NCBI RefSeq assembly: GCF_012911015.1
Contig: NZ_WVVV01000005.1
Coordinates: 262,608-326,607, forward strand
Length of the DNA: 64,000 nt
Direction: 5' to 3'
From: Chelativorans sp. ZYF759
GTDB taxonomy: Bacteria > Pseudomonadota > Alphaproteobacteria > Rhizobiales > Rhizobiaceae
The notes beneath the pieces were generated by a model. That model saw only the letters and a program-made list of their open reading frames with translations. It was not told where the DNA came from and did not search any database. The translations under genes and the position numbers were made by a program. Below are positions 43,302-51,750 of the stretch, piece by piece (position 1 is the first letter of the stretch; the number at the start of each line of letters is the position of its first letter).

Positions 43302-44504
43302 TCAGCGCCCCATCAGATAGTCCGCCCATCGCTGCATTAGTTCCTGGCGTTCGTCGCGACGGTAAGACTTGTCATATATCCGCTCCACCTTGCCTCGGAT
43401 GTCATGTGAGATGGCCAGCTCCGCAATCTCCCGTGGCGCCTTCGCAACCTCGCTTGCCCAGGTGCGGAACGACGTTCGCATGCCGTGGACGGTGGCGTGT
43501 GCCTGCCCAGCGCGGAGTTTCTTCACGCACTTGTTCAGTGCGTTGTAGCTCAGAGGCTCTCCCGGATTCCCACCGGGGAAGACCAGCTCCTCTGTGCGCG
43601 GCTGAGCCTGCACCAACTCGATGGTCACGTCGGCAAGCATCGAATGGTGGATGCGCTTGGTCTTCATCCTATGAGGCGGGATGGTCCAGATGCGCTGGTC
43701 CATGTCGAACTCCTCCCACAGCGCGCCTCTGGCCTCGCCGCTGCGGGCGCCAGTCAGGATAACGAGCTGCAGGACCCTAGCAGCAGGATATTCCTCCTTG
43801 CGCAGCCGCCCGAAGAACTCAGGCATCTCCTCCCAGGGTACGTAGGGATGGTTTTCGATGACCTGGAAGCTCGACAGCGGCGGGAGGAGGTGGAGGAGCG
43901 GACCATCCTTCGCGGCAGGATTGTCGCCTGAGCGAAACTTCCTTGACTTGGCCCAGTCGAGGACCTTGGCTATGCGCCCGCGCAGTCTCCCCGCCGTCTC
44001 AGGCTTCTCGTACCAAACCTCTTCCAGCGCTTCGAAGACGTCCTCGACCTCAACCTGGTCGACCGGCTTGCTCCCGAACACTGGGCTGGCGTAGTCGGCC
44101 AGCGTCTGACGCCACTGCCGTCGATGCGGCTCGGACTTCCAGCTCGCCTCATGAGCAGCGATGAATTGCGCGGCGCACCAGTCGAACGAAGGAACAGTGG
44201 TCGATGGGGATGGCCTGGCCTTGCGGCGCTCGTCGCGTGCTTGCTTGCGCTCGGCCGCAATGTCGATGCCGCGCCAGAGCTTGGCTCGTAGTTCGGCCGC
44301 TGAGGCTCTCGCCTCGTCGTACGAGACGTCGCGCCGCGCGCCCAGGCCGAGCGACCGCTTGCGGCCGTCGCGCATGTACCGGAACGCCCACGAGCACGTC
44401 CCGTCCGGGCGAACCTGAAGATACAGGTTCTGGTCAACCCGATGTGTGCCCTGCACCTTCGCCAGCGCATCGACACGTCGCGCTGACAGCACCTGCTTCG
44501 CCAT
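43302..44504 (-). CDS. int: P4-type tyrosine integrase of the island
   Basis: A 400-residue site-specific recombinase. The N-terminal DUF4102-like arm-binding domain starts MAKQVLSARRVDALAKVQGT; a central core-binding domain spans about 100-190. The catalytic domain has TGARSGEARGALW (Arg), TVHGMRTSFRTW (HxxR) and a tyrosine in VERIYDKSYRRDER. AAGGGCG precedes the start; an extension of nine residues is not used. It lies 50 bp from arm-type repeats and about 230 bp from the right attachment core, the expected position for the enzyme that inserted the island. It is a relative of the pseudogene at 17504. Confidence 0.92.
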   Translation of the reverse strand: MAKQVLSARRVDALAKVQGTHRVDQNLYLQVRPDGTCSWAFRYMRDGRKRSLGLGARRDVSYDEARASAAELRAKLWRGIDIAAERKQARDERRKARPSPSTTVPSFDWCAAQFIAAHEASWKSEPHRRQWRQTLADYASPVFGSKPVDQVEVEDVFEALEEVWYEKPETAGRLRGRIAKVLDWAKSRKFRSGDNPAAKDGPLLHLLPPLSSFQVIENHPYVPWEEMPEFFGRLRKEEYPAARVLQLVILTGARSGEARGALWEEFDMDQRIWTIPPHRMKTKRIHHSMLADVTIELVQAQPRTEELVFPGGNPGEPLSYNALNKCVKKLRAGQAHATVHGMRTSFRTWASEVAKAPREIAELAISHDIRGKVERIYDKSYRRDERQELMQRWADYLMGR

Positions 44505-44553
44505 CGCCCTTCTCCCTTCCGCACGGACCATGGGCTGAGGCGCCCACCAAGTC

Positions 44554-44582
44554 CACGTGCCAATCCACGTGCCTAATAGCAG
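44554..44582. repeat. arm-type repeats inside the right island end
   Basis: CACGTGCC at 44554 and 44566 followed by TAATAGCAG, matching 31898-31926 in 26 of 29 positions and in the same orientation. Confidence 0.6.
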
Positions 44583-44730
44583 AGCCGCATTACCGCAGCG
44601 TTCCGGGGTTGATGTAAATATCAGCGCTGCCAGGCCGTTGAGGTGGCTGCGAGAAGTGGCGGGAATGATGGATTTGAGGGCGCAACCCCGCAGGACAGCG
44701 GCATGTCCAACATTCCAGGGCAGGTAAGGG

Positions 44731-44744
44731 TGGCGGAGAGGGGG
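44731..44744. repeat. candidate right attachment core (attR)
   Basis: TGGCGGAGAGGGGG, identical to 31834-31847. The following GGACTC strengthens the likeness to the complement of a tRNA-Ser 3' end, but no tRNA can be folded from the flank. Confidence 0.6.
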
Positions 44745-44999
44745 GGACTCTTCCGCTCAATGCTCAGAAGCCCTGAATTCTAGGGTTCTACAACCGCATT
44801 GCAGGCGGGTTGTGTACCACTGATGTGACCCCTTTCCAAGCCTTTCGCGTCCTGGTCGCGTGTCATCAAGGAACGCGCCGCGATCAACTGCTGTCAAGAG
44901 AACAAGAGGTGTTCGAGATGGTCGAATTAGCGCGGGACAATCGAACTAACGTCGAAATGCCGAGAGGGCCGGCAAGATGCCGGCCCATATACTCTGGAC
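44745..44999. other. short flank right of the island
   Basis: It contains CAGAAGCCCTGAATTCTAGG (44765-44784), reminiscent of the module heads, and a perfect stem GGGCCGGC/GCCGGCCC (44966-44986) that probably terminates the minus-strand gene ending at 45000. Confidence 0.5.
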
Positions 45000-47141
45000 T
45001 CAAGCCCCGTCGGCGCCATGCGACACATCCTCGCTCTGTCCGGCCGCCTTGCGAAGACGGTCGATGAAAGTTGTCTCCCACGCCCGGGCAACGCGTCTGT
45101 CCAGTTCCTCGCTCAGCTCGGGATGGTCATCGAACCACTGCCTTAGAAGTTTCGCAACACCTTCGCGGTAGTTGCGCACGCCGCGTCCGTAGTCATCCTC
45201 ACAGGCATCCCAGAGCGCCTGATCACGGCTCAGCGGTTGGAGATAGACGGCCGAGGCTTGGTGGCGCACCGCGTTGACGAAGTCGGCCTCCCAGCTTTGC
45301 GCATCAGCCCGCACCTGTTCCAAAAAGCTCCGTGCAGAGGTGTATTCGGGATTATCCATGTCGGAATCGATAATGGCGCAGAGCGAATCAAGCACGGTCT
45401 TGGACTGCGCCTTCGCCACACCGGCCGCGCCGTCGCCCAGATACTGGAAGGCGTTGAAGTTCCAAAATCGGCCGTTCCGCAATGTCGCGGCCCAGACGGT
45501 GCGCGCATGGTTCGTTGTTACGGCGGCAAGAAGCCGTTCGTGGGCGCCGCGTCGTTTCTTCGGGAGGACCTGACTGCGGTCTGCGAAGCGTTCAAGGGTG
45601 GCACTGACCTCTGCCAACGCGGCCATGGTCTCAGCCTCAGCCCTGTTCTCGATCATTTGCTTGATAGCCGCGACCGTCGCTCTGGCCGCCTCAGCCTGTG
45701 CTTGGCGGACGGCACGGATACGACCTAGGACGAAATCAGACAGCGCGGAGGGGTCGTCAACGCTCGCATCGTAGGCGAATGCTTCTACGCCGTTCAGCCC
45801 CACTTTGGTCAAGGCATCGTCGACCTGGCCGAGCTTGATATCGTATCCTTCGTGCACATCCTGTGCCGCCTCGCCAGAGTCGTGACGCATTGATAAGGCA
45901 TCACCAGCCCGGGCCAAAGCCAGTACAACGGCGCGGCTCAACAGGGTGGGGTCTGCGTGGGTCTCCGTGACATGCTCTAGCAGAGCCTGGGCGCTCGGGT
46001 CCGGGGCACTGCCCCACTTCGAGCACAGGATGTTCACGGCACGTGGATTCTTGATATGGTCAAGGATGTCGGGGCGGACCGCGCTTCCATCGACACCTCG
46101 GGTGTCAACCACTGAGATGGCTAGACGTGCATCGGACAGAAGAGAGAACGGCACGGTCACGGTCACCCGCGCTGGCAAAGACACGTCATCCTGACGCCCA
46201 TTGTTGATTGCCATGAACGTGGATTTCAACCACCGACGTCCGGCCTGCGGATCGATGCCTTCAAACTCAAGGGTCTTTCGTTTGCGGCGCCACAGACCTA
46301 GGCGCGATCCCAGTTCCGTGACAAACCCCTCGCGGCTTCCGAAAGTCTGCGCCAACTCGATGGCCGGATCAGCTGCCGGGGCCACACCTCTCCTGGCACG
46401 CGGAGGCCGCGGCAAACTGGCCATATTGCGTAGAGCACGCTCGACTTCCTCTGGCGGCTTGAATTCGACCGACGCGTCACCGGCCTCGCCAGATACCTTC
46501 TCGTAGATGCCCCGTCCCATCTCGGCGACGAGCCGATATATTTCTTCGTCTGGCACTGCCTCGATCGCCATCGAGAAGCGATCTCCGGTTACGACGCGAA
46601 CGTCGCAGATCGTCGTTCGACCGCCGCCGGTGTCAAGCAGCATGCCCTTGAGATCGCTAGCAGTGGCCTCATCAAGAACGAGGCCAGTCTGGCGGCACAC
46701 AGCTGTCGTCTTACCGACACCGATCTCTCCGACATAGACGACATCGTGGTCGACCGAGAGGAGGAATTGTCCAGCACTTTCCAGTCGCTTATCGAGCAAG
46801 GCGGCCTGGTTAGCTAGGGTGCTTGGAACCGTCTCATCGGCAAGAAAGGTCCGAACCGTGGCCAAACCGTGTTCGATCTCAATAAGTGCATCCAGATCGG
46901 GATGGCGGAGCGACGGCCTTGGGATGTGGACCCACTCGATGGAGAGGAGCTCCTTCAGACGTTGCGCCTCGGAGGTACCGATAGCATCGAGATAGGCCGC
47001 TACATCAACTGTATCGCCCCCGCCAGCCTCAATTCGAGAGATCTTGGTCTGGTTCGCCTTCATGGCATCCGCGACCTGCTTCTGCGTCTTGTCGGATTGC
47101 GATCTCACAAGCGACAACAACTCACCCACTTCGGTATCCAC
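45000..47141 (-). CDS. HTH-fused P-loop (dynamin/GTPase-like) protein
   Basis: A 713-residue single-gene unit. Residues about 5-45 are an XRE-type helix-turn-helix (KTQKQVADAMKANQTKISRI). A P-loop GEIGVGKTT is at 138-146. TGGGRTTICDV near 171-181 resembles a dynamin-like switch, and SVVDTRGVDG near 343-352 carries a DxxG (G3) motif. The C-terminal 250 residues are helical (AEAARATVAAIKQMIENRAE) as in stalk regions. No transmembrane segment is seen. A 40-bp nested dyad immediately upstream suggests the HTH represses its own gene until the GTPase part is triggered. A stress or phage-sensing role is inferred; the family is not one I can name. Confidence 0.75.
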   Translation of the reverse strand: MDTEVGELLSLVRSQSDKTQKQVADAMKANQTKISRIEAGGGDTVDVAAYLDAIGTSEAQRLKELLSIEWVHIPRPSLRHPDLDALIEIEHGLATVRTFLADETVPSTLANQAALLDKRLESAGQFLLSVDHDVVYVGEIGVGKTTAVCRQTGLVLDEATASDLKGMLLDTGGGRTTICDVRVVTGDRFSMAIEAVPDEEIYRLVAEMGRGIYEKVSGEAGDASVEFKPPEEVERALRNMASLPRPPRARRGVAPAADPAIELAQTFGSREGFVTELGSRLGLWRRKRKTLEFEGIDPQAGRRWLKSTFMAINNGRQDDVSLPARVTVTVPFSLLSDARLAISVVDTRGVDGSAVRPDILDHIKNPRAVNILCSKWGSAPDPSAQALLEHVTETHADPTLLSRAVVLALARAGDALSMRHDSGEAAQDVHEGYDIKLGQVDDALTKVGLNGVEAFAYDASVDDPSALSDFVLGRIRAVRQAQAEAARATVAAIKQMIENRAEAETMAALAEVSATLERFADRSQVLPKKRRGAHERLLAAVTTNHARTVWAATLRNGRFWNFNAFQYLGDGAAGVAKAQSKTVLDSLCAIIDSDMDNPEYTSARSFLEQVRADAQSWEADFVNAVRHQASAVYLQPLSRDQALWDACEDDYGRGVRNYREGVAKLLRQWFDDHPELSEELDRRVARAWETTFIDRLRKAAGQSEDVSHGADGA

Positions 47142-47157
47142 GGCATATCCTCACGTT

Positions 47158-47197
47158 ATTCATTCGGTTTCTGAATATATTCAGATAGCGAATGAAT
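47158..47197. promoter_or_regulatory. nested 40-bp dyad operator of the HTH-GTPase gene
   Basis: The outer arms ATTCATTCG (47158-47166) and CGAATGAAT (47189-47197) are perfect complements. Four bases inside each lies the perfect palindrome CTGAATATATTCAG (47171-47184). The whole dyad is symmetric and begins 16 bp upstream of the start codon. Confidence 0.8.
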
Positions 47198-47299
47198 GCA
47201 AGCAAAATCTGCCGATGAGCTGCGGATGGATCTCGCCGCGCCCCGAAATGCCGATCCAACAGTACTGGCTGACAGACTTGGACGTGCCCATTGGCATGG

Positions 47300-47977
47300 T
47301 CAGGGTGCGTGCGCACCCTTTTGGGGATCGTCGCCATCTGGCGGACGGAAATCCTTGCCCCCCTTACCATCCCCGCCTGCTTCCCGGCTGTCGGTCGAAC
47401 GATCCTCTTCCTGCTGCTGCGCCTCCAGCCAGCCCAGCGCGGATCGGAGCAGCGCTATTTCGGCATCCGCGTCGATCTTCCCGGGCGGAGCGCAGGTCGC
47501 AAGCACGGCCCAGTCGTGATTGTCGCTGATTTCGTCAAGCCAGCCGTGCGCGGCAGCGGGCAGCGCGAGCCGTCGCCTCAGGACGTCGAGAGCCTCGGCA
47601 CGTGCAGCCGGTCGACGGAGGTCCGCCACAAGCCGTCTGTAGGACGGGGCTGACCGATAGCGGCCATGCATCCTGGGCGCTCTTGACCTGAGCTGTATGA
47701 TGCCGCTGCCACCCTCTCCGCGCTCCCTCTCTGCCTGCTGGGCGCACCGGTCGTCGCGGGGCGGAAGTGGAAGGGCCGCCACCTTCCAGGGCCACCAGTC
47801 CGGAACGACTGGTGCGCGTCCTACAAGGATCAGGATGATGAGCAGCAGCTGCAGCGCCGTCGATGCCGCAGGATCGATCCTCCGGATGCGCCGGCGGCGA
47901 TGGCGCCAGATGTCCAGACAGCTCCTGCGCTTCGTCTTTTGGTTCTTCGAACCGTTTTCCATCATCTCCCCCTTCAT
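47300..47977 (-). CDS. hypothetical membrane protein of the mobilisation operon
   Basis: A 225-residue protein with one hydrophobic helix (TALQLLLIILILVGRAPVV, residues about 40-60), a basic N-terminus and a charged C-terminal tail rich in Gly, Asp and Lys. It is coupled to the relaxase by an ATGA overlap at 47974-47977. It may be an accessory of DNA transfer, for example a membrane link to a coupling protein, but it has no recognised family. Confidence 0.55.
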   Translation of the reverse strand: MKGEMMENGSKNQKTKRRSCLDIWRHRRRRIRRIDPAASTALQLLLIILILVGRAPVVPDWWPWKVAALPLPPRDDRCAQQAERERGEGGSGIIQLRSRAPRMHGRYRSAPSYRRLVADLRRPAARAEALDVLRRRLALPAAAHGWLDEISDNHDWAVLATCAPPGKIDADAEIALLRSALGWLEAQQQEEDRSTDSREAGGDGKGGKDFRPPDGDDPQKGAHAP

Positions 47978-49404
47978 CTGCGTGGCCCGATAAACGTCGC
48001 GGTTTCCGACGGGTCGTGGGTCGGGTCCGCTTGAGAATCGCGCTGTATGGGCCTTCCAGCGCGACGTTTTGTTGACGGACTGCCCGAAACGGCCCGCATC
48101 CGGGCCCGCAGCGCTGCCGCCTCGTCCCAGCCCTGGACCATGTGGGCGATCAGTTCGGCCGCTCTCCGTCCCGCCTCTTCGGCCAGGCGGAGGATCTCGT
48201 TGAGGTCGACGCGGGCCAGCCTTCTCGCATCGATCGCCAGATGCGCTCGGCTGCGAGGTGAGATCCTTCGAATTCCGAAGAGCCTGGGACCATGGCTCGA
48301 CATCGCACCGGCGGCGGCTAGCTCCGCTCGTCCAGCCTGTCGGACAGGACCTCGATGGCTCGCAGGGTTTCCAGCTGCGTCTGGACGATGGTCGACAGCA
48401 GCTCCGTCACCTCGTCCAGTGCGCTCCCTTCGCCTAACTGCGTCGGGTCGAGGAGCGACAGGAGCGGTCGCAGTGCCTCGGCCGCCTCCCGGCTCCCTCG
48501 GGCCTGATCGTAGGTCGCTCTGAGGGCGCGCATGGCGGGTGGTGGTGGTGTCTGGTCCTGCATGGTCGGGTGCCTCCTGCTGCATGCGTGCCTGCACCGC
48601 GCGGCGACGCTGGCCGGCCAGTCGGTCCAGCGCGCCCAGCGCCGCACCATCTGGGCCCGTGACGATCCACACGCCCGGCTTGTCGCCGCGCGCGACACCG
48701 AGTCCGGCTTCTGCAAGGGCGGCGCGAAGGGCGTCCGCGCTGTCGCTTGCTTCCCACGCCTGCCGCACCGTGACGCGTACGTCGGGAAGGGAAACTCCAA
48801 GTCTTTCGGCCCTCGCCCTCTGCCGGCTGGACATGGCCGCGCGCGGAGGTTTGGGCATGGCTTCGCCCCTGACCCGCGCCGCGACATCGGGACGACCCAT
48901 GCGATCGAGTTCGTCGGCGATGGCGGCCACGCTGCGGACCTGGGTCAGGTCGTGACCCCAGTCATGTTCCATCGCCCGCGCGGCGGCTCCCAGCCGGACG
49001 AAGCTGTGGCCGTCTTTCAGCGCCCTGCCATCGGGCCCGACGTGTGACAGGACCAGGTGGTAGTGTGTGTCCACGTCGCGCCCACGTCGGGTCTTCCCGG
49101 CATGCTCCCAAAGGACATGGGCATGATCCTGGGCACCCATCGCCGCGAGGACCCGCTCCACGGCCTCGTCGCGTTGCGCGTCGGTCAGGGGCGCGGAAGG
49201 TGACAACGATATGTGGTGATAGGCGACCTTGGCCTGGGATCCGTCGCGAAGCGCCTCCATGTAACGGAGCGCCTCTACTTCGTCGGAAACCGGCGCTGCG
49301 ATATGCACGACGCGGGCCCGCTGGCCTTCCTGACGCCCAAGGTGCTTAAGCAGATACCGCGTATCGCGACGGGTGCGCCCGTGCCGTGTCGTAGAGACAA
49401 TCAT
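47974..49404 (-). CDS. MobA/VirD2-type relaxase
   Basis: A 476-residue DNA strand transferase that nicks at oriT. The N-terminal 160 residues carry the relaxase fold: a likely catalytic tyrosine early (YLLKHLGRQEG), VAYHHISLSPSAPLTD, and HVLWEHAGKTRRGRDVDTHY followed by HLVLSHV, the histidine cluster that binds metal. Residues about 280-380 are low-complexity (RARPQSDLRSGPREPGGGRG style) and coincide with an overlapping gene in another frame. It overlaps mobC-like upstream and the membrane protein downstream by 4 bp each. It mobilises a plasmid or integrated element with help from another conjugation system. Confidence 0.87.
   Translation of the reverse strand: MIVSTTRHGRTRRDTRYLLKHLGRQEGQRARVVHIAAPVSDEVEALRYMEALRDGSQAKVAYHHISLSPSAPLTDAQRDEAVERVLAAMGAQDHAHVLWEHAGKTRRGRDVDTHYHLVLSHVGPDGRALKDGHSFVRLGAAARAMEHDWGHDLTQVRSVAAIADELDRMGRPDVAARVRGEAMPKPPRAAMSSRQRARAERLGVSLPDVRVTVRQAWEASDSADALRAALAEAGLGVARGDKPGVWIVTGPDGAALGALDRLAGQRRRAVQARMQQEAPDHAGPDTTTTRHARPQSDLRSGPREPGGGRGTATAPVAPRPDAVRRRERTGRGDGAAVDHRPDAAGNPASHRGPVRQAGRAELAAAGAMSSHGPRLFGIRRISPRSRAHLAIDARRLARVDLNEILRLAEEAGRRAAELIAHMVQGWDEAAALRARMRAVSGSPSTKRRAGRPIQRDSQADPTHDPSETATFIGPRR
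48318..48563 (-). CDS. overlapping gene inside the relaxase, MobB-like by position
   Basis: An 81-residue protein beginning MQDQTPPPPAMRALRATYDQ in a different frame of the relaxase gene. AGGAGG lies nine bases before its ATG. Its C-terminal half (LDEVTELLSTIVQTQLETLR then AIEVLSDRL) is a regular amphipathic helix, more protein-like than the low-complexity relaxase frame at the same place. RSF1010-type plasmids likewise encode mobB inside mobA, so a mobilisation accessory is a reasonable guess; sequence similarity to MobB is not evident. Confidence 0.6.
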   Translation of the reverse strand: MQDQTPPPPAMRALRATYDQARGSREAAEALRPLLSLLDPTQLGEGSALDEVTELLSTIVQTQLETLRAIEVLSDRLDERS

Positions 49405-49745
49405 CTCGGTGGCTCCCGCAGGGCGAGCACGGCAGCGGTCAGGCGCGCCAGTTCATGACGGCATCCATTCACTGCCTCATCCGGAACAGGGCACCCCCGA
49501 TTCCCCGCGCGCGCCAGCTGATTGAGATTGTTGCCGATGCGGCCGAGGTCCCCCAGTGCCCGGCCCACGGCACGCGCCAGCCCATCTGGGCGTTGGCGCA
49601 CGGTAGCCGTCTGGCCACAGGCGGCCATTACCGCGCGCCGGACAAAGGATGACGGGCCCAGCCCTGCCGACGCGGCGGCGGCATCAAGGGCGGCACGCTC
49701 GCTGCCAGAGAGGCGGAAGCTCGTTGTCGACGTCGCGCTGGGCAT
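49401..49745 (-). CDS. MobC-like mobilisation accessory protein
   Basis: A 114-residue protein. The N-terminal half resembles a ribbon-helix-helix (TSFRLSGSERAALDAAAASA). LGRIGNNLNQLARAGN near residues 68-83 is the hallmark of MobC/TraJ-type oriT accessory proteins. It precedes the relaxase with a 4-bp overlap and should help open oriT. Confidence 0.82.
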   Translation of the reverse strand: MPSATSTTSFRLSGSERAALDAAAASAGLGPSSFVRRAVMAACGQTATVRQRPDGLARAVGRALGDLGRIGNNLNQLARAGNRGCPVPDEAVNGCRHELARLTAAVLALREPPR

Positions 49746-49754
49746 GCTGCTTCC

Positions 49755-50000
49755 TCAGGTTCCCGCTGGCAGCGGGTCACCATCGAGGGTGATGCCCCAT
49801 TGGATGGCATGACCGGCGGCCAGCCGCAGATAGTATCCGCGGAGTTCGGGTTCCTCGGTCGCCATTGTCCGGAGCACGCCAAGTGCCCGCCGCTGGTAAG
49901 CAAGCATCCGTTCGCGGTCGCCCTCCCAGCGAGCCAGATTGGTGCCCGCGAGGCAGCCGATGAGAATCTGGTCATTGGTCATTCCATTCCAGTCTTCCAT
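49755..50000 (-). CDS. hypothetical small protein of the mobilisation operon
   Basis: An 81-residue protein (MEDWNGMTNDQILIGCLAGT onward), helical, of unknown family. GGAGAA precedes the ATG at 50000; longer in-frame starts lack a ribosome site. It is ten bases upstream of mobC and is probably the first gene of the operon. Confidence 0.6.
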   Translation of the reverse strand: MEDWNGMTNDQILIGCLAGTNLARWEGDRERMLAYQRRALGVLRTMATEEPELRGYYLRLAAGHAIQWGITLDGDPLPAGT

Positions 50001-50351
50001 GTCCGTTCTCCTGTCAGCCGCCTGTGGCGGGGTGGGGTCCACGGGGAGGGAATGCCTCCCCTGGTCAGCGGCAGGGCGTAGCACCTGCCATTGCTGGCTC
50101 ACCCTTCAAGCGTGCTTGCCGGCGGAAACGGGGGCAAGGGCCCATGATGCCGGAATCGACCCCGATGCCAGGGTATCCGCATATGGGAGGGGTCAGACTT
50201 GCGTCTGTATGGGCTTCTAAACGGGAGAACGAATTCCTATTAGGCGGTCCAGGAGCGAATTTCGACGGCCAGTTGCGGCCCCAGACGAAATCTCGGGGGC
50301 AGTCCGCCATGGCAGAAATTCCGACAGAGCCGCTCCATTCATGGCCAAAAG
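50001..50351. other. upstream region of the mobilisation operon, candidate oriT
   Basis: About 350 bp without a gene upstream of a relaxase operon, where oriT normally lies. No nic site can be assigned by eye. It contains copy 1 of an inverted repeat shared with 53566-53607. Confidence 0.4.
50204..50242 (+). repeat. inverted repeat copy 1 flanking the replication region
   Basis: CTGTATGGGCTTCTAAACGG followed by GAGAACGAATTCCTATT. About 85 percent of positions match the complement of 53566-53607. Confidence 0.6.
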
Positions 50352-50385
50352 AAAGGGCGGGCGGCCAACAGGCCGCCCGCCCTTT
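50352..50385. terminator. bidirectional intrinsic terminator
   Basis: AAAGGGCGGGCGGCC and GGCCGCCCGCCCTTT form a perfect 15-bp stem with loop AACA, with A-run and T-run on the two sides. It lies just beyond the stop of the gene ending at 50407. Confidence 0.85.
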
Positions 50386-50406
50386 TCGGCGCCGTTCGTG
50401 GAAACG

Positions 50407-50979
50407 TCAGGCTGCCGACGCCCACTCCAGGAGATGATCGAGCATGACCAGAACAAAGTTCTTGGCCTCCCACTCGGTATCGAATTCCCAGGTCCGCGTG
50501 CGGCCCTCGAACGTCACCTTCGCCTCGAACCCGCCCTCCGGAAGCTCGCCGACCTCGCCGACGACTTCGCAGCCGGCCCGCGACCGCGACGTCTGCTGCA
50601 CGAACGCTACGGGCACCTTGCGCCAGCGGGATTCGACGGGAGCCCTGTCTGCAACGACCTGACGACGATTGTCGTTGCTCCCCTCGCAATGGCGGGAGTC
50701 AGAGACATCATCCTCCACGACGCAAGCCTCCTCGGTGAAGATCCCGAGCCTGGCCAGCTTCGACCGGATTGCAAGCAGCGCCCTCTTGCCGTGGACGTAG
50801 GTCTTCTCCGCGAGCGGTTCCCCGCTCGTAGGGTCGAGGTAGAGAACGTCGATGCCAGAGTCATGGGCACTCACCCATAATTCAAGCCTCTCCTCCAGAG
50901 CGTACTTTCCGATAGACCCTGACCTTGCTTCGATCAGGCGTGCGACAGAACTGAGCAGATGGGAAAGTTTTTCTGACAT
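50407..50979 (-). CDS. hypothetical protein
   Basis: A 190-residue protein starting MSEKLSHLLSSVARLIEARS after AAGGAGG. The C-terminal part (FEAKVTFEGRTRTWEFDTEW) looks like a small beta domain followed by a helix (NFVLVMLDHLLEWA). No family is recognised. It is followed by a perfect intrinsic terminator. An upstream small gene shares the same leader sequence. Confidence 0.6.
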   Translation of the reverse strand: MSEKLSHLLSSVARLIEARSGSIGKYALEERLELWVSAHDSGIDVLYLDPTSGEPLAEKTYVHGKRALLAIRSKLARLGIFTEEACVVEDDVSDSRHCEGSNDNRRQVVADRAPVESRWRKVPVAFVQQTSRSRAGCEVVGEVGELPEGGFEAKVTFEGRTRTWEFDTEWEAKNFVLVMLDHLLEWASAA

Positions 50980-51107
50980 GATGTGCCTCCTTGTGGCTGG
51001 AACACCCCTCGCCAGGAGGGGCCCTTTCCAGGCGCAAAGGGGGACACAAACCCCGTGGGTCGGCCGGATGGTACGAAAGGAGCGCTGCATGTCGCGATAG
51101 TCGTCAT
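50934..51107 (-). CDS. small open frame with strong ribosome site
   Basis: A 57-residue frame (MTTIATCSAPFVPSGRPTGF onward) preceded by AAAGGAGGCACATC, the same leader as the gene at 50979, which it overlaps by 46 bp. It could be a leader peptide or a small protein translated ahead of the main gene. It has no family. Confidence 0.4.
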   Translation of the reverse strand: MTTIATCSAPFVPSGRPTGFVSPFAPGKGPSWRGVFQPQGGTSCQKNFPICSVLSHA

Positions 51108-51681
51108 GATGTGCCTCCTTTCGCGTCTCGCGCCGTGGGTGGACCGCATGCTGTTGCGGCCGGCTCAGTTGACGCGAAGCTAGCCGCGACCCCATGAACG
51201 GATGCTTACGCTGTTGGGTCGGATTTTACTGATCTGTGGAATTGCTTCGGTGGACACCCCGGCAAAAGATGGCCTCGCCCAGTATGGGCGAGGCGAACCG
51301 CATCACGGTTCTCGACCTGCTGTCCACGCCTCTGGAAGGCCCCGTTCATCGCTCAGATTCAGCATATCGTCTACCACGACCGTAACGGACATGTCCGTTA
51401 CGCATTGAGGCCTTCTGGCTGGCGGAAGCGGCTAGCCTACCATGGGTCCTGGATACAGGCGGGCACCATCGCACGCTGTCGCGCAGTGGGCCTCGTATCC
51501 GCTGCTGGCGGTTACGGCAACCATTCGGCGGTTGCCCGGCTAGGCGTGCAAACTCCTTCCGCTACAGTTCCGCCAGCTCGAGGGCCGACGAGCGGCGCTG
51601 CAGGAAGGTGGGGATGGATCGTCTTTCGCTTGGTGGGTTCATCTGATCGAGCCAACAACCCCAGATTTGGCCCAAATCAGG
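51108..51681. other. gene-free region between replicase and hypothetical gene
   Basis: About 570 bp with only shadow frames and one perfect palindrome at 51382-51401. Candidate replication origin or control region by position. Confidence 0.5.
51382..51401. promoter_or_regulatory. perfect 20-bp palindrome, operator-like
   Basis: GTAACGGACATGTCCGTTAC, perfect and extended by one further base pair on each side. A close variant, GTAACGGAGATATCCATTAC, lies 20 bp upstream of the second methyltransferase gene at 61297. Confidence 0.7.
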
Positions 51682-51717
51682 AAAAGCCCGCCCATTCTGG
51701 CATTTGCGTGGGGCGGG
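51682..51717 (-). terminator. intrinsic terminator of the replicase gene
   Basis: On the minus strand CCCGCCC pairs with GGGCGGG around a 17-nt loop and is followed by CTTTTCC, 34 bp after the replicase stop. Confidence 0.75.
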
Positions 51718-51750
51718 AGACTGGCTTCCTTTTTATCTATACACCGATCT

